NCBI RefSeq assembly: GCF_002288925.2
Contig: NW_022098031.1
Span: forward strand, 4,190,869 to 4,254,868
Direction: 5' to 3'
DNA length: 64,000 bases
DNA from: Delphinapterus leucas
Taxonomy: Eukaryota; Chordata; Mammalia; Artiodactyla; Monodontidae
Under the pieces are notes generated by a model. It ran no database searches. It had not been told where the DNA came from and saw only the letters and a list, made by a program, of their open reading frames with translations. Positions 11,701 through 24,760 of the stretch are shown here, piece by piece (the first letter of the stretch is position 1; each line of letters opens with the position of its first letter). The position numbers were made by a program, and so were the translations under genes.

Positions 11701-11752
11701 TCCCTTAAAATACAGATGTCAAAGAAGAAAACAACTGCAACAAAAAACTTAC

Positions 11753-11856
11753 TGTGTAGCCTTAACTATGTCCCACGTGCTGTAATCATCAATATGAGTT
11801 TTCCGTCCAAGGGGCTCACCATATCCATGGCTATAATGGCTTTGAGGTTTGATTTC
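11753..11856 (-). CDS. ZDHHC17: ZDHHC17 coding exon 2
   Basis: 104-bp minus-strand exon encoding EIKPQSHYSHGYGEPLGRK followed by THIDDYSTWDIVKAT and two bases of a Gln codon. This is the linker between the N-terminus and the ankyrin repeats of ZDHHC17. The acceptor is CAACAG at about 11862-11857 and the donor GTAAGT at 11752-11747. It joins exon 1 in phase 0 (His-Pro-Glu | Glu-Ile-Lys) and exon 3 by completing the Gln codon. Residue 9 of this exon is Ser (AGC), where the human protein as I remember it has Asn. No stop or frameshift. Confidence 0.96.
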
Positions 11857-13143
11857 CTGTTGAAGAAAAAAAATTACATAGAGGTAAGAATTGAGAAATG
11901 AAGTATGAAAATATTTCAGTATTTTACTATTGCTTTTGTGCTGTTTGAAGAATGTTTGTTATTTAAAAGATTAAGTTTAACCTTATGCTGAAGTCTGTAC
12001 CCTTTGGAGAAAAAGCATGTTCAAACAGATCTACCCCTTACACACAGTCTCAAAACAGAAAAGCTACAAAACTGTAAATCAGTGACAAATCAGTAACTGA
12101 AATTCATCTTTAGCTCCACAGAACTCTACTTCTTCATCAAATCAACTCTCATTCTCTCAGACCAATTTTTCTACTATTCCAGCATAACCCCCTAGCTCTA
12201 ACACTCTACTTCAAAACTTCCATCACATGCCAAATAAAGACTAAGGTCCTAAAAAAGGAACCCAGGTATATTATTCTCAGATATCACCTTTTCTTATACT
12301 CCTTCATGCTGAGGGCTTGTTAAGGCATCTACTATTAGGTGAATAAAGAACAATAGGGCATTCTAATAAAATGTAAATCTGCTTGAGTAGTTCTAAAAAT
12401 GTCAACACCCTTAAAGAAACTAATGTTTATATAAAAATTTAATTAAACAGCTTTATAGAATATTACATCCATTTAAAACTTATATGCTATGTGCAATTTT
12501 CTATTTAAAATACAAAATTTGTTATGCATAGTCAGCTTCCTCAATATAGCACTAAGATACAATTACCTCTTTTATATGAAAACAGAAAAATTGAGCATGT
12601 TTGGTTCTACTACCATCCGTTCAAATTTCTATGACTCTGATATTTTTCTCTTACAGGCACACACACATAAATGAAAGGATAAGGCATAACAAGATATTTG
12701 GAGAGAATTAAATCCTTACAACAATTCATTCTCTCTTGGCCACTGATATTTAATAATACAAATTTATGGTATTTCATTGGAGAAAAAAGTCTATTATCTT
12801 TAGCTCACTCTAGCCATTTAATCTATGTGGAAAATTCCAATACTGATTGGTTTGAACCATACATTTAGAAGACTATCAACAATATTACTGAATATTTTCA
12901 ACAATAGGGAATTTAAAAGTTTCACAAAAGCAAATTCAGCTTAGTATATAACCTTTCCTTATGAAAATGCCACCGCCAATATTAAAATACCACCGTAATA
13001 ATCATAAATCCACATTTGCAGAAGAAAGAAAATAGACATCAGTCTTAAGCCGAGATTCACAACATGTTACACATACTGCATATAATTTACTAAGTGATTT
13101 TTTTGAGAGATTGTTCTTGGACTCCATTAAAATAGAACTGGTT

Positions 13144-13331
13144 GGGCTTCCCTAGTGGCGCAGTGGTTGAGAGTCCGCCTAACGATGTAGGGGACACGGG
13201 TTCGTGCCCCGGTCCGGGAGGATCCCACATGCCGCGGGGCAGCTGGGCCCATGAGCCATGGCCGCTGAGCCTGTGCTCCGCAGCGGGAGAGGCCACAGCA
13301 GTGAGAGGCCCACATACCGAAGAAAAAAAAA
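13144..13331 (+). mobile_element. CHR-type SINE with 15-bp target duplication
   Basis: Complete SINE with an internal deletion of the GCGCGTCCGGAGCCT block. It is flanked by perfect direct repeats AAAATAGAACTGGTT at 13129-13143 and 13332-13346 and has an A-rich tail. Antisense to ZDHHC17. Confidence 0.96.
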
Positions 13332-14646
13332 AAAATAGAACTGGTTAAATATGAACACAAGCAGGTATAGTATATTGGGTGTATACAACACTCTGAATAA
13401 TTGATGAAGCTAACCGATACATAAGACTTACCCAATTTAATTTTTTAAAACTGTTCTATTTAATTTCTCCACTGAACTCCAGTTCTCAACTTCTCTATGC
13501 TCTATATTCAGTGGAGCAAGTTAAAAGAAAGACATTTCTCAGATCAGTAGCACTTCCTTTTTTTCTAAATTTTTTCTGATATTATTCTCCCCTACCATAA
13601 GGAAAATAACCTTTTAAACTTTCAATTCTAACTTTTTCTATAGGTCCATAAGACATCTGAAGGAAAATAAAAACCTGGCCATAGTTTACAAGCAGAATGG
13701 AATAAAATGTCCAACAAAACATGTACTGAAAGTCTGCTATAAACAAAGTCCTCTACAATGTACTGGGACCCCAAGCCAGGACAGGATAAAGCTAGTGCAA
13801 AGTTTAAGAGAGTGCCAAAAAACTCAATAATCAAGATTTTTTAAATCTTTTAAAAATCAAAACAAAGCAAATCCTAAACATAAAGATTTTAAATATAGAC
13901 AGCAGTAGTATTGCTCGTTTTCCTTTTGTGTCAGGCTCCACTGTGGCTTGAAGCAGTACTGCAAACCAATATGCAAATACCAAATATGGTCTCTTGCCCT
14001 CAAGGCCTTTATAGTCCAAAATGGAAGGACAAAGTAGATAAGAAACATAAGTCAAAGATTAGAAGCAAGAGCTAAGTTAAAACTTAAATAAAGATAACAT
14101 GAGGGCCAAAAAGTAATAATATAACTTTAAAAACGATTTCAATATAAAAATCTGCTAGGGCAAACTGCTATTATTTTTTACTAAGGACAAATAGGTTGTT
14201 TTTAGAGGCAAATAACAAATATTCATTAAATAAAAAAATAAATCTTTTTAAAGCTTACTACTGTAATGCTTTCATGTGATTTTAGTTTTATTTTTATCCC
14301 CAGAGATCTATTATATATAATGATTAAATTGTATTCTCAGTTTATCTACCATCCATTTTGCCCCACTGACAGTGCCAAATGTGATCTTCCAATGTACTAG
14401 AAATCAGACTTTTTTTCCAGTAACATTTAAAAATTAAATGCATTTGTTTTATCACAATTATATGGTTTTTATTTGTTTACTTCTACTTTTTAGTAAAGGA
14501 AATATGATTTTTTTTAAAGATGGCTTTACATATATCCTTAGAGTAATTTTCAAGAGGTACAGTTATTCCCACGAAAAAGGTAGAGGAAATGGTGTTTAAG
14601 CAAATCTCCAACCTGTTGTACTATTTTTTTTTTTAATTAATAACAC

Positions 14647-14849
14647 GGGGCTTCCCTGGTAGCGCAGTGGTTGAGAGTCCGCCTGCGATGTAGGGGACAC
14701 AGGTTCGTGCCCTGGTCCGGGAAGATCCCACATGCCGCGGAGCGGCTGGGCCCGTGAGCCACGGCCGCTGAGCCTGCGCGTCCGGAGCCTGTGTTCCGCA
14801 ACGGGAGAGGCCACAACAGTGAGAGGCCCGCGTACCGCAAAAAAAAAAA
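14647..14849 (+). mobile_element. CHR-type SINE with 12-bp target duplication
   Basis: Full-length copy from GGGGCTTCCCTGG to the A tail. Perfect direct repeats AATTAATAACAC lie at 14635-14646 and 14850-14861. Antisense to ZDHHC17. Confidence 0.96.
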
Positions 14850-15289
14850 AATTAATAACACAGGCTTAAATTCTTTGTCTCACTTTTAATCACATTGGAA
14901 ACTGATTCACCTCTAGAACTAGTACCCTGCCAATCTGACAAATGACAACACTCTCTATCAAGATAACTACCACTATCACTAGGCCTAGGAATAACAGTTG
15001 TGATTTTTAAACTTTAAAAACATAAAATAAAAAATACCGTGTTAATGTAAATAAATATATCCTATAAATGTATAGATTATATTAATTTTTTAATTATAAA
15101 TTTGCTATTATACATCAGATAAATTTTCAACATATAAATATCTAATGACACTAAAATCCTATAATTTTTCCTTGATTTTAATGGGAACCAAGATGCAATT
15201 TAATTGATATCTCTGCCAAGGAAAGTAATACTAATTAAAAAATACATATGTAGGTCATTGTAACTTTTAAGAATGCAGTAATTCCATTA

Positions 15290-15475
15290 GAAGCAGCATG
15301 GTATAATAGAAAAAGTCCTTGACTGAGAGGCTAATGAATTGAAAGTCTGCCATTCTCTTACCTAGGCTACAACCCGGCAAGGCAATTAACTATGGTAGGA
15401 TTCAGGTCCCTCGTCTGTAAAAAGAGGAGGATGAATAAGATCAGCTTAGAGTTCTACCCAGGTGCCTCAAGGACC
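15290..15475 (+). repeat. MIR SINE
   Basis: Collinear with MIR: 'agcagcatggtataatagaa', a middle section with 'ctaggctacaacccggcaag' and 'caggtccctcgtctgtaaaa'. Diverged, no duplication visible. Confidence 0.6.
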
Positions 15476-16127
15476 AACATCAGGGCATCAAAGAGCTTGA
15501 TAGTTTCAGCTCCACTCAATTCACTCCCTTCTTAAAACAAAGCACTTTGTTATTTAGCCTCTTTTTTAGATACTGGGGCTTTACATAATATTTCTTTAAT
15601 AATAAAAAAAAAAGATTTAGCTCCTTTTTAAAAGTTTAAAAACCACTAGATTAGAAGTCCTCCAAGATCCCTTCTAAGGCTAACATACAATGATTTTATA
15701 TATTGTAATAAAGAAATTACAGCCACTGGAAGGATCCTTAAGGTAACTAAATTGACAGCCAAAGGTTTTTATAGCCCTAGGAGCTGCTGAAGAGAACTAG
15801 AAGGAGAGAAAGCACCTCCAAAACCTGCTGCTCAAGTAGCAGACAGGAAGGAGAAGAGCTGGGACAAGCTCAGCTGCCATACACTGCTGCTAAGAGAAAT
15901 CAATACGATAAAACTCAAACTTATACGGCAGATACAGGCAAACTCTGGATGGCATATCAAGATGCGTGTTTATAATACGTGTTTATTCACATGCCTGGAT
16001 GGAATTATATAACCAATAAACTAGTGAGCAAGTGTCTGTGTGCAATCTAGTTAATACAATCTAGTTAACTTTTAAAAAATACTAGACCTATTAATCTTTA
16101 GTTTACATTCATTTAAAACAAAGAGGG

Positions 16128-16331
16128 GGCTTCCCTGGTGGCGCAGTGGTTGAGAGTCCGCCTGCCGATGCAGGGGATATGGGTTCGTGTCCCAGTCCGG
16201 GAAGATCCCACATGCCGCAGAGCGGCTGGGCCCGTGAGCCGTGGCCGCTGAGCCTGCGCATCCGGAGCCTGTGCTCCGCAACGGGAGAGGCCACAACAGT
16301 GAGAGGCCCGCGTACCGCAAAAAAAAAAAAA
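16128..16331 (+). mobile_element. CHR-type SINE with 8-bp target duplication
   Basis: Full-length copy with A tail, flanked by AAAGAGGG at 16120-16127 and 16332-16339. Lies 30 bp left of the MER1-like element. Confidence 0.94.
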
Positions 16332-16369
16332 AAAGAGGGAGGCAGCACTGATCAAAGAATCCTCTATGG

Positions 16370-16567
16370 CAGGGGTCTCCAAGCCCCGGGCTGCGGACTG
16401 CTACGGAACCGGGCCACACAGGAGGTGGAGAGCGGTGAGCGAGGGAGCGAAGCTCCATCTGCCACCCCCATCGCTGCATTACTGCCTGAACCATCCCCCC
16501 ACCAGGCCATGGAAAAACTGTCTTCCACGAAACCGGTCCCCGGTGCCAAAAAGGTTGGGGACCCCTG
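16370..16567 (+). mobile_element. MER1-like hAT element with 8-bp duplication
   Basis: 198-bp element starting CAGGGGTCTCCAAGCCCCGG and ending GGTTGGGGACCCCTG, which are inverted ends. Perfect 8-bp duplication CTCTATGG at 16362-16369 and 16568-16575, the hAT hallmark. The interior keeps 'gaaccgggccacacaggagg' and 'tcttccacgaaaccggtccc', typical of the MER1/Charlie3 family, with a large internal deletion relative to the roughly 330-bp consensus I remember. Confidence 0.85.
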
Positions 16568-18734
16568 CTCTATGGCACAGTACTTTATTACCAACCAAAT
16601 ATAGATGTTTAATAAGAGCTCTATAAGAAAAGGTGCTCCAAGAATCGGTTCTATGGTAGAGTATATCTGAAAGAACAAACATGCAAGAGTAAGTTCAGGA
16701 ATATTCAGAAAGAAGGGTAAGGGCAGGGACTTGCCCTGCCATTAATTACAATACATCAGAAAGCAAACTAAAGAAAAAATAGGAGTACTGCAGTGATAAA
16801 TAGGGCAGTGGAATAGAGCTTGAAGAATGAGAATTAGAATCAGGAGGGAAAGACATATTATTCAGTAAATGGTATAAATGGACAACTGGCTAGCCATCTG
16901 GGATAAAAAAAAAATTCAACAGGCTCCAACACAGAAGAGTGATGTGCTTGGTAGAAATACGCTAACAAATACAGCCAAGGATATAGTTTCTTTAATGGCA
17001 TATGATGCTGAAACTTGTCTGAAAAAGCAGGACCACACAAAGCAGAATTCAGAGCAGCATGCTCCCAGGTGGAAGCTTCCCAGGTCAGCAACACATCCCA
17101 TGAGAACATACAGGTAGATGCCTATACTATTCTCCTGGTGAGAGAAGCATGCACCCTCCTGTTCTGGGGAGGCTTTGTGCCACTCTGGACTCTCCTGACT
17201 GTTCTGGAGACTCTGACCGTATGTGCTCACCAGGTCTAAGTAACTTGTTCAAAACAGCTCTAGGACTTACCTGAATGTTTAATGAAAGACCAGTTAGAGT
17301 GAAGATCAATTTCCCAGGCTTCCTAGAGAAGTGACTACCCGGCAGGACCAGGCCTCAGTCAAGGACTCTTCCTATAAGATTCCCATCTCACTCCTTATAT
17401 TAGATAACTTCCAGTCAGGTCAAAGATTTAAATATAAGAATATCAGTAATAACAGTCCTAATGTTTAAAAAAAAAAAAAAAGCTCTGAGAAAAGCATGAG
17501 TAACAACACATTGAAAAATGGGCAAAGAATATGAAGATAATTCAAAGAGGGCAAAATACAATGGCAAATATAGGTATGAAAAGATGCCGTAATTCTCAAT
17601 ATAAATGCATTTCCAAACAGAGAGAGAGAGAGCACAAAGTCAATTCAATAAAATCCTAGGGCACATACATGTTACCTACAAGACACATGTTACCTGCCTG
17701 CCTTTGGTGCATTAACCCATAAATATACACAGGTGAATTAGCAAACCAGTAGGGCTTAACCATATGCCTGTAACTTGCACTGTGCAAATGTCTGCTGTCA
17801 GGTATCATTCTAACAGGTTGGACTCTAAATCAAGAAGCTAATTGTATTTAATTATATAATTTTGAGCTTCTCAAATTTAATTCCATTAAATGTATATGAT
17901 GAAACTAAAACAATATAAAGTGTTGTTGACAAAAAGAAAGAAAAAAAGTCTCTATACATAATTGACTCATTTTTAAGTCCTAGCCAAAACTGATAAGCCA
18001 AATGTGAGACCTTCTTAAAACCTAGGTAGTAATGAACTAAATTCTAGGAATACCATAAGGATTTTTAAAAAGGAATATATAATGAGAGGACAGCATAAGC
18101 ATTAAACATCCTCTCCTCTTTCATTGAACAATGAAAGATAAGGAAAAGCATTAGCCACTACAAAATTATAAAATAACTTTCTTTTAAAACGTATTTAATT
18201 AATAGTGTCAGCAAAGGGCACTACACTCAAGACAGAATTTCTTACTAATCTATTTGATGTACCCTCTTTAAGGGAAGATTGGACAAAAATGATTTGGTGA
18301 TATAATGGAAAGATTTCAAATCAATTTTTTCAGTAAGTAAGAAGTCTCTGCTATATTATATGCTCTGCTGTGGTCCCCAATCCCTGGCTAACAGTATGTG
18401 ATTTTTGCTTTTAAAAAAGAGAGGCCAACTTGAGGCATAGGTAGGTTCTCTTTATGCTGTAGGACCACCACTGTCTCAATCCAAACTATCGAAGTCACTT
18501 TGCTTGCTTCCAACAAATTTTAGACTAGGAAAATGTTCATCACCTTCTAGCTTCACTAAAAACTGGTTTCACTTCATTTCCTTCTAGTATTAATCTATAT
18601 GTATATACATACTTATAACAATATACATAAATCTGGCACACTTTTTTTCCTTCCACAGACATTTGATGAACAAATGCCTATATGTATATTTTTCTCCCTC
18701 TCCTTAAAAAAAAAAAAAAGAAAGAAAAGAAAAA

Positions 18735-19150
18735 AAAAACTTTATTTTTAGGATTATTTTTATTTAGGATAGTTTAAGATTTACAAAACCAGTACACAGT
18801 TCCCATATTCCACACACCCAGTTTTCACTATTATTAACATCTAACATTAGTATGGTACATTTGTTGTTATTCAATCAATATTAATACATTATTAACTGAG
18901 ATCTATACTTTATTCAGATTGCCTTAGTTTTTAGGTAATGTCCTTTTTCTGTTCCAGGATTCCACCCAGGGTATCGCATTACATTTAAGCGGTCATGGCT
19001 CCCCAGGCTCTTCTTCGCTATGACAATTCCTCAAACTTATTTTTGATGACTTTGACAGTTTTGAGAACTAGTCAGATATTTTGTAGAATGACCCTCAACT
19101 GGGATTTGTCAGGGGTTTTTTTCACTATTAGACTAGAGTATGTGTTTTTA
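18735..19150. repeat. L1M 3' UTR-like repeat
   Basis: The blocks 'cacagttcccatattccaca', 'attagtatggtacatttgtt' and 'ttttgtagaatgaccctcaa' occur in this order in a widespread L1M-related repeat as I remember it. Orientation is not certain. Confidence 0.45.
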
Positions 19151-19289
19151 GGAAGAAGTGTTATTTTTTAATTTAACCTAATTTTGCAAATTTCCTTCAA
19201 TAGTGCTATACAATCTTTATTTGCCCAAATATTTATATATCTTTAGTCTGTAATCACAGTATTCATATATTTTATATTCTTCCCTTTTA

Positions 19290-20005
19290 CATTTCCTCTT
19301 AGAATGGCTATTATTAAAACGACAAGATATAACAGATGTTGGAGAGGATGTGAAAAAAAGGGAACCCTTGTACACTGTTGGTGGGACTGTAAATTGGAAT
19401 AGTCACTATGGAAAATAGTATGGGGATTCCTCAAAAAATTAAGAATAGAACTACCATATGACCTAGCTATTTCACTTCTGGGTATTTATCCAAAGAACAC
19501 AAAAACACTAATTCAAAAAGACATCTGCACTCTTATGTTCACTGCAGCATTATTTACAATAGCTGAGACATGGAAACAACCTAGGTGTCCATCGATGGAT
19601 AAAGGGATGAAGAAGATGTGGTATATTCGTACACAATGGAATACTACTCAGCCATAAAAAAGAATGAAATCCTGACATTTGCAACAACATGTATAGACCT
19701 TGAGGGTATTATGCTAAGTAAAATAAGTCAGGAGAAAGACAAATACTGTATGATTTCACTCACGTGTGGAATCTAGAAAAATAAAACAAAATAAAACAAA
19801 AAAAACTCATAGATACAGAGAACAGATTAGTGTTTACCGAAGAGAAGGGGATTGGGGGGAGGTGAGCAAGGGGTGAAGGGGGTCAACTGTATGGTGATAG
19901 ATTATAACTAGACTCCTGGTTTGTAGTGTATACAGATGTTGAATTACAATGCTGTATACCTTAAACTTATATAATAATTTTAAAAAACAAACCAAGAAAA
20001 AGGAT
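19290..20005 (+). mobile_element. L1MA-type ORF2 C-terminus and 3' UTR
   Basis: Runs through the conserved L1 ORF2 C-terminal sequence: 'ggctattattaaaacgacaa', the 'gtacactgttggtgggactg' zinc-knuckle region, 'gtccatcgatggataaaggg' and 'tactactcagccataaaaaa'. It then continues into the 3' UTR with a G-rich stretch at 19850-19880 and an A-rich end. Frames are broken. Confidence 0.8.
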
Positions 20006-20159
20006 AACTTAAAAAAAAAAAAGAATAAATGGATGGATTTTTCCTCACTACAACAAAATACTTCCTTTAACTCATTTAACATTTCTTCTTTTTAACCCAT
20101 TATTGACCAGGGGATTTTTGTAGAAACTAACGCCTGTGGCCTTAATACATTCCTGGTCA

Positions 20160-20350
20160 AAAATGTGTTAACTGGAGTAAATTCCTAGAGAGAGATTCTT
20201 AAAGGGTATGAATATTCTTATGGTTCTTGATACAATATCTAAATTGTTTTTTGCAAAGGGACTATATTTATAATCCCATCACCAATATCTGATTAACCAT
20301 TTCTCCATAAACTCACTGACTCTAGGTGTTGTTTTTAAATTATCCCTTAA
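20160..20350 (-). repeat. L1 ORF2 fragment
   Basis: Short sequence matching the minus-strand form of the L1 ORF2 C-terminal region ('aaattcctagagagagattc', 'aaattgttttttgcaaaggg'). Diverged. Confidence 0.45.
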
Positions 20351-20617
20351 TTTAAATAGAGTAGATAATACTTGAACTCTCAACCTTAAATATATTTTTC
20401 TATTCTATTTCATCTTTTGAGAATTACCTGTTCCTATCCTTTGGCCATTTTATTCTATTTCAGTCCTGAAATTTGTTTGTTTAATGTATTTGAATCTGAT
20501 TTTTATGTATAAAGAAGATTAGATACTAACCTTTTCATACTGATCTAAACACTTCTGTTCCATTGTTAGAGCTGTTATCTATGCTTTTGATATATTTCAA
20601 GGATTATACTTTTATAA

Positions 20618-21196
<579 letters not shown>

Positions 21197-21989
21197 AAAT
21201 ACTACCATAATCATTAGTGCTACCCATCAAATATTTCCAGTTCTTTTCCCAAGCACATGGTAGTTTTGTACGTCCTTGGCCCCTGGAAAATTAAGTAAGT
21301 CCAAGTGATTGACTTTTTTCTTTAACCAAGAGAATATGAATAAAAGAGACATGTTGCTGTCAGAGAATAGGTTTTAAGAGCCAGTATGCAATTCCTCACT
21401 CTCACTTCTCATCGGCCATGGAAACTGGCAATGTTCCAGAGAGCAGATAATCAATCAGTCTGGGTCCCAGAGCAGCCATAATGCATGTGTAGCAAACCAC
21501 TGACACGTATGCCGCTAAGATTTTAGGGTTGCTACTGCAGCAAAACCTAGCTTATCCTGACTACTATAACTCTGAGAGTTATTCTAGTAAGTAGTATGCA
21601 GACAGGGACCTATATAAATCATTTTCATTGCATTTTGGAGCTGGTTATAAGTAGTATATGGGAGTACTACTAATGTTCAGATTTACCTTGTATCTAGCCA
21701 CATTGTTAAAATTATAATCTCTAATTTTTTATGATCTCTTTGAATAGTCTAAGAATACAATCAAATCTGAAAATAAGTGTTGTCTTTCCTTTCATGGCAT
21801 TGGCAGAAACATCAAATGCAATTTTACAAAAAAATGATGACAGTACATCCTTATTTCCTTATTTTTTTTCCATTTTAAACAGGCAATGCCCTTACTGTTT
21901 CTCCATTATTTATAAAGTTGTTAAGTCATCCTTATTCAAATCCATTCCAGAGAATGAATAACATTTCATTTAGATACAAATGTCCACTT

Positions 21990-22430
21990 GACCACCTTTT
22001 TCTGTCTTGCCTCTACAATATCCTCTTAAAAGGTCTGCCTACACTGCTGTTCCAATCACTCCCCTGCTTAAATCCTTAAAATCATGCATATAGAGTAAAT
22101 GAAGAACACTTCAGCAGTCATACAAAATCGCATGGTCTGGCCCCACCTTACTTTTTCCAGCTTTAATATTCATCATTTCCTTCCAAGCATCATACATGTT
22201 TATTTATACCAGCCATTCCAAGTACAGTCATGTACTTTAAAAACCTCAGTACCATTTTGCTCATGTTAGCTATTCTACTCAGAAGGCACACCCCATCTCA
22301 GGTTTGAAAGACTTTTACTAATCCTTTAATTCACACTTCAAAAGTCACCATAGTCTTCCTTGTTTCCTTCAGGTAGAGTCAACTGTCCTGTTATCTGTGT
22401 TCTCACTACTACACAAACAAATTATTATAG
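21990..22430 (+). repeat. L2 LINE 3' region
   Basis: Collinear with the L2 3' part: 'tctggccccaccttactttt', a 'ccagccattccaagtacagt' block, 'ctcaggtttgaaagactttt' and 'cttcaggtagagtcaactgt'. Diverged as expected for this age. Confidence 0.6.
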
Positions 22431-22448
22431 TACTGTGTGATGGTATAT

Positions 22449-22962
22449 GTGTTAGTTCCCTATTGATCCTGTAATAGATTTCTACAAGCTTAGTGCTTTA
22501 AAAGGACACATATTTATTACATTATAGTTCTGGAGATCGGAAGATCAAAATCAAACATCAATATCACAAAGGGTCAGCAGAGCCATGCTCTCTAAAGAGG
22601 CTCTAGGGGAGAAGCCATTCTTTGCCTCTTCTAGCTCTGGTGGCTTCTGGCATACCTTGGCTTGTGGTGACATCAGTCCAATATTTGAGGCCAGCATCTT
22701 CAAATCTCCCTGGTCTGCTTCATAAGGGCTATTCCTTCTGTATGTGTGTTCAAATCTCTGTCTGCCTCCCTCTTATAAGGATACGTGTAATTGCAATTAG
22801 GGTCCACCTGGATATCCAGAATGACCTCCCCCATCACAAGACCCTTAATTTAATCATCCCTGTAAAGATTCTTTTTCCCTTATAAGGTAACACTTACAGG
22901 ACAAGTTCCAGGGTTTAAGATTTGATATCTTTGGGAAGCCATTATTCTGCTTACCAGAAGAT
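22449..22962 (-). mobile_element. ERVL-MaLR (MLT1-like) LTR
   Basis: Read on the minus strand it matches the MLT1/MST type of LTR in order; on the plus strand it begins 'tgttagttccctattgatcc', has 'attatagttctggagatcgg', 'cctcccttataagg'-like text near 22768 and 'gccattattctgcttaccag' at the end. A solo LTR, no coding sequence. Boundaries approximate. Confidence 0.7.
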
Positions 22963-23049
22963 GGGAATAAAGGTGGAAAAGTGAGAAGTAAAGAGGCAAA
23001 GTTAATATTACATAGGCTAGGTGCTGTTTGTAGTTTTCTCTCAGCTATC

Positions 23050-23530
23050 AAACATCCTCAGTCATTGGCAGTATCTACTGTTGCCTCTCTCATGTGGGGC
23101 ATTTTGAGAATTCTGCAATACTCTCTCCTTGACCAAACTGCAGTCAGACTCCTCTGATCATTCTTCTCAAATGGGCCTTGACCTTGGCTCCCATCCTTAC
23201 TGGGACTGCATAGTCCAGCTTTAGCAAGAATCCTGCTAAGTCAGTTTAGAGAATTTCCTGTCCTTGCTATCTGATCACCCTGGCTTGCCCTCAGCAAGAA
23301 TCCTGTTAAGTTGGTTTAGCAAGAATCTCCCTATCCTTGATGTCTCCTCTTAGTATTTTCCCTCCACTGATCACCCCCACCTCATTCTGCCTGTTGGCTA
23401 TAAATTTCCAATTGTCCTTGCTGTACTCAGAATTGAGCCCAGTTGTATACTGAGGTGAGGGCTCCTTTCCCCTATTGCAATGGTTCCTGGGTGAAATCCA
23501 TTTTTACCATTTTAACTACTGTCATCTCTG
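23050..23530 (+). repeat. Probable ERV LTR
   Basis: Shows an LTR-like layout: a 'ggctataaatttccaattgt' TATA-like block near 23397, 'ccccattgcaat'-like text at about 23470 and an ending 'ctggttttctttgacaga'. The family is not identified. It contains a repeated motif described among the findings. Confidence 0.4.
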
Positions 23531-24289
23531 GTTTTCTTTGACAGAACCTCCCTCTGTAACATTCTCTGGTGCAGAAGAGACATTCTTCAGCTTACCTCTA
23601 AAAAGTCCTCAGCTCCTATGTCACTGGTATAACTTTGAGGTTGCTTCTGCCCAGCAGGCAATTCTCTTTGGTAAGTTTCTTTCAAGATGGCTGTAGCCTG
23701 TCTAGCCTCTAAAGTGTTTGGTTGGCCCAAAGGAAACACCTTTAATTCAACATCACTGGACACACAGAGGATGTTGTGTGTCCTGGCTCTTCCACTGTAC
23801 GGCTATTTTATATATCGCTTACCTTTACACCTCCCCAGTAAAGCAGCAGCTGCCCCCAGTCTCTGGGCCATCAGTAATTCCAGGGGACCCAAATCACACT
23901 TTTCCAAGAATTCTCTAACACTCCACTCAGACAGCATCCTAGGGAGGCCTATTTTCCACAACCCAGCAGACATTCAGCCAGAGAAGTATTTTTCCTCCTG
24001 AAAAGTTCTCCAATCTTTCAGAGAAATTGTTTGCAACCCACATGGAAGACAATATAAACACTACAGCACTCCCTCTTGGGTTGATAACTCTTCCAAGAAT
24101 CCTTTGCTCCCACTTAAGTCTCTCTTTATCTTGTACAGACTAGAGGTAATAGAGTTCCAGTACAAATCACAGCCACTTTCCAGCAGGTTCAGCACCTCCG
24201 CTTATACTGCAGGCCTCCTTTGTCAACTACTGTCCTCAATTTTGAGCTCCAAGAAAAATGCTTAGGTGACAAGAAAAAAATCCCACTTT

Positions 24290-24760
24290 ACATCCTATTA
24301 TACAAAACTGTATCTTAAAATACTTAGTATTTTTCACTTAACATTATGTTTTTTGGGATTTACCTATGCTGAAACATGTAGTTCTTATTTATTTAATGAA
24401 ATTATTAGACAGTATTCCATTACATGAATAAACCACATACATTCCCCTATTAAGAGACTTTTTTGCTACTATAAATCACACTGCAATGAACAATCTTATA
24501 CAGGTCTCATCTGTAAAAGTTTCTCTAGGGTAAGCACCTAGTATTGGAACTTCTGGATTAAGAGATTTTGAGTATCTTCTACTTTACTGTCATTAAAATA
24601 CTTTCCAAGGTGGCAGTACCAACTTATACTCTCACTAGCAATGTATGAGTTTTTCACTATACTTAGATTTACCAGACTTAATTTTGGAGGAATCTGGTGG
24701 GTACTAAATTATATCTTGTTTTGACCTGCATTTCCCGGAAGCAAATTGAAAAAAGTTAAT
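24290..24760 (-). repeat. L1 ORF2 C-terminal fragment
   Basis: Reverse-complement of L1 ORF2 C-terminal sequence: 'agtattccattacatgaata', 'cactgcaatgaacaatctta', 'aagtttctctagggtaagca', and the 'accaacttatactctcacta' block. One of the few L1 pieces in sense orientation to ZDHHC17. Confidence 0.65.

Larger units (their letters stand above)
6195..11752 (-). other. ZDHHC17: ZDHHC17 intron 2
   Basis: 5.56-kb intron between exons 2 and 3 with canonical borders. Content is a CA microsatellite, a pogo-like MITE, a CHR SINE and several old L1 pieces listed separately. Positions 6200-6850, 6980-7250, 7300-7630, 8160-8610 and 10250-10540 show no recognisable element or coding signal. Confidence 0.93.

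Noticed and set aside
16072..16604. 140- and 152-codon frames on both strands
   Set aside because: They are translations of a CHR SINE plus the adjoining MER1-like element; the same peptide text recurs at every SINE copy.
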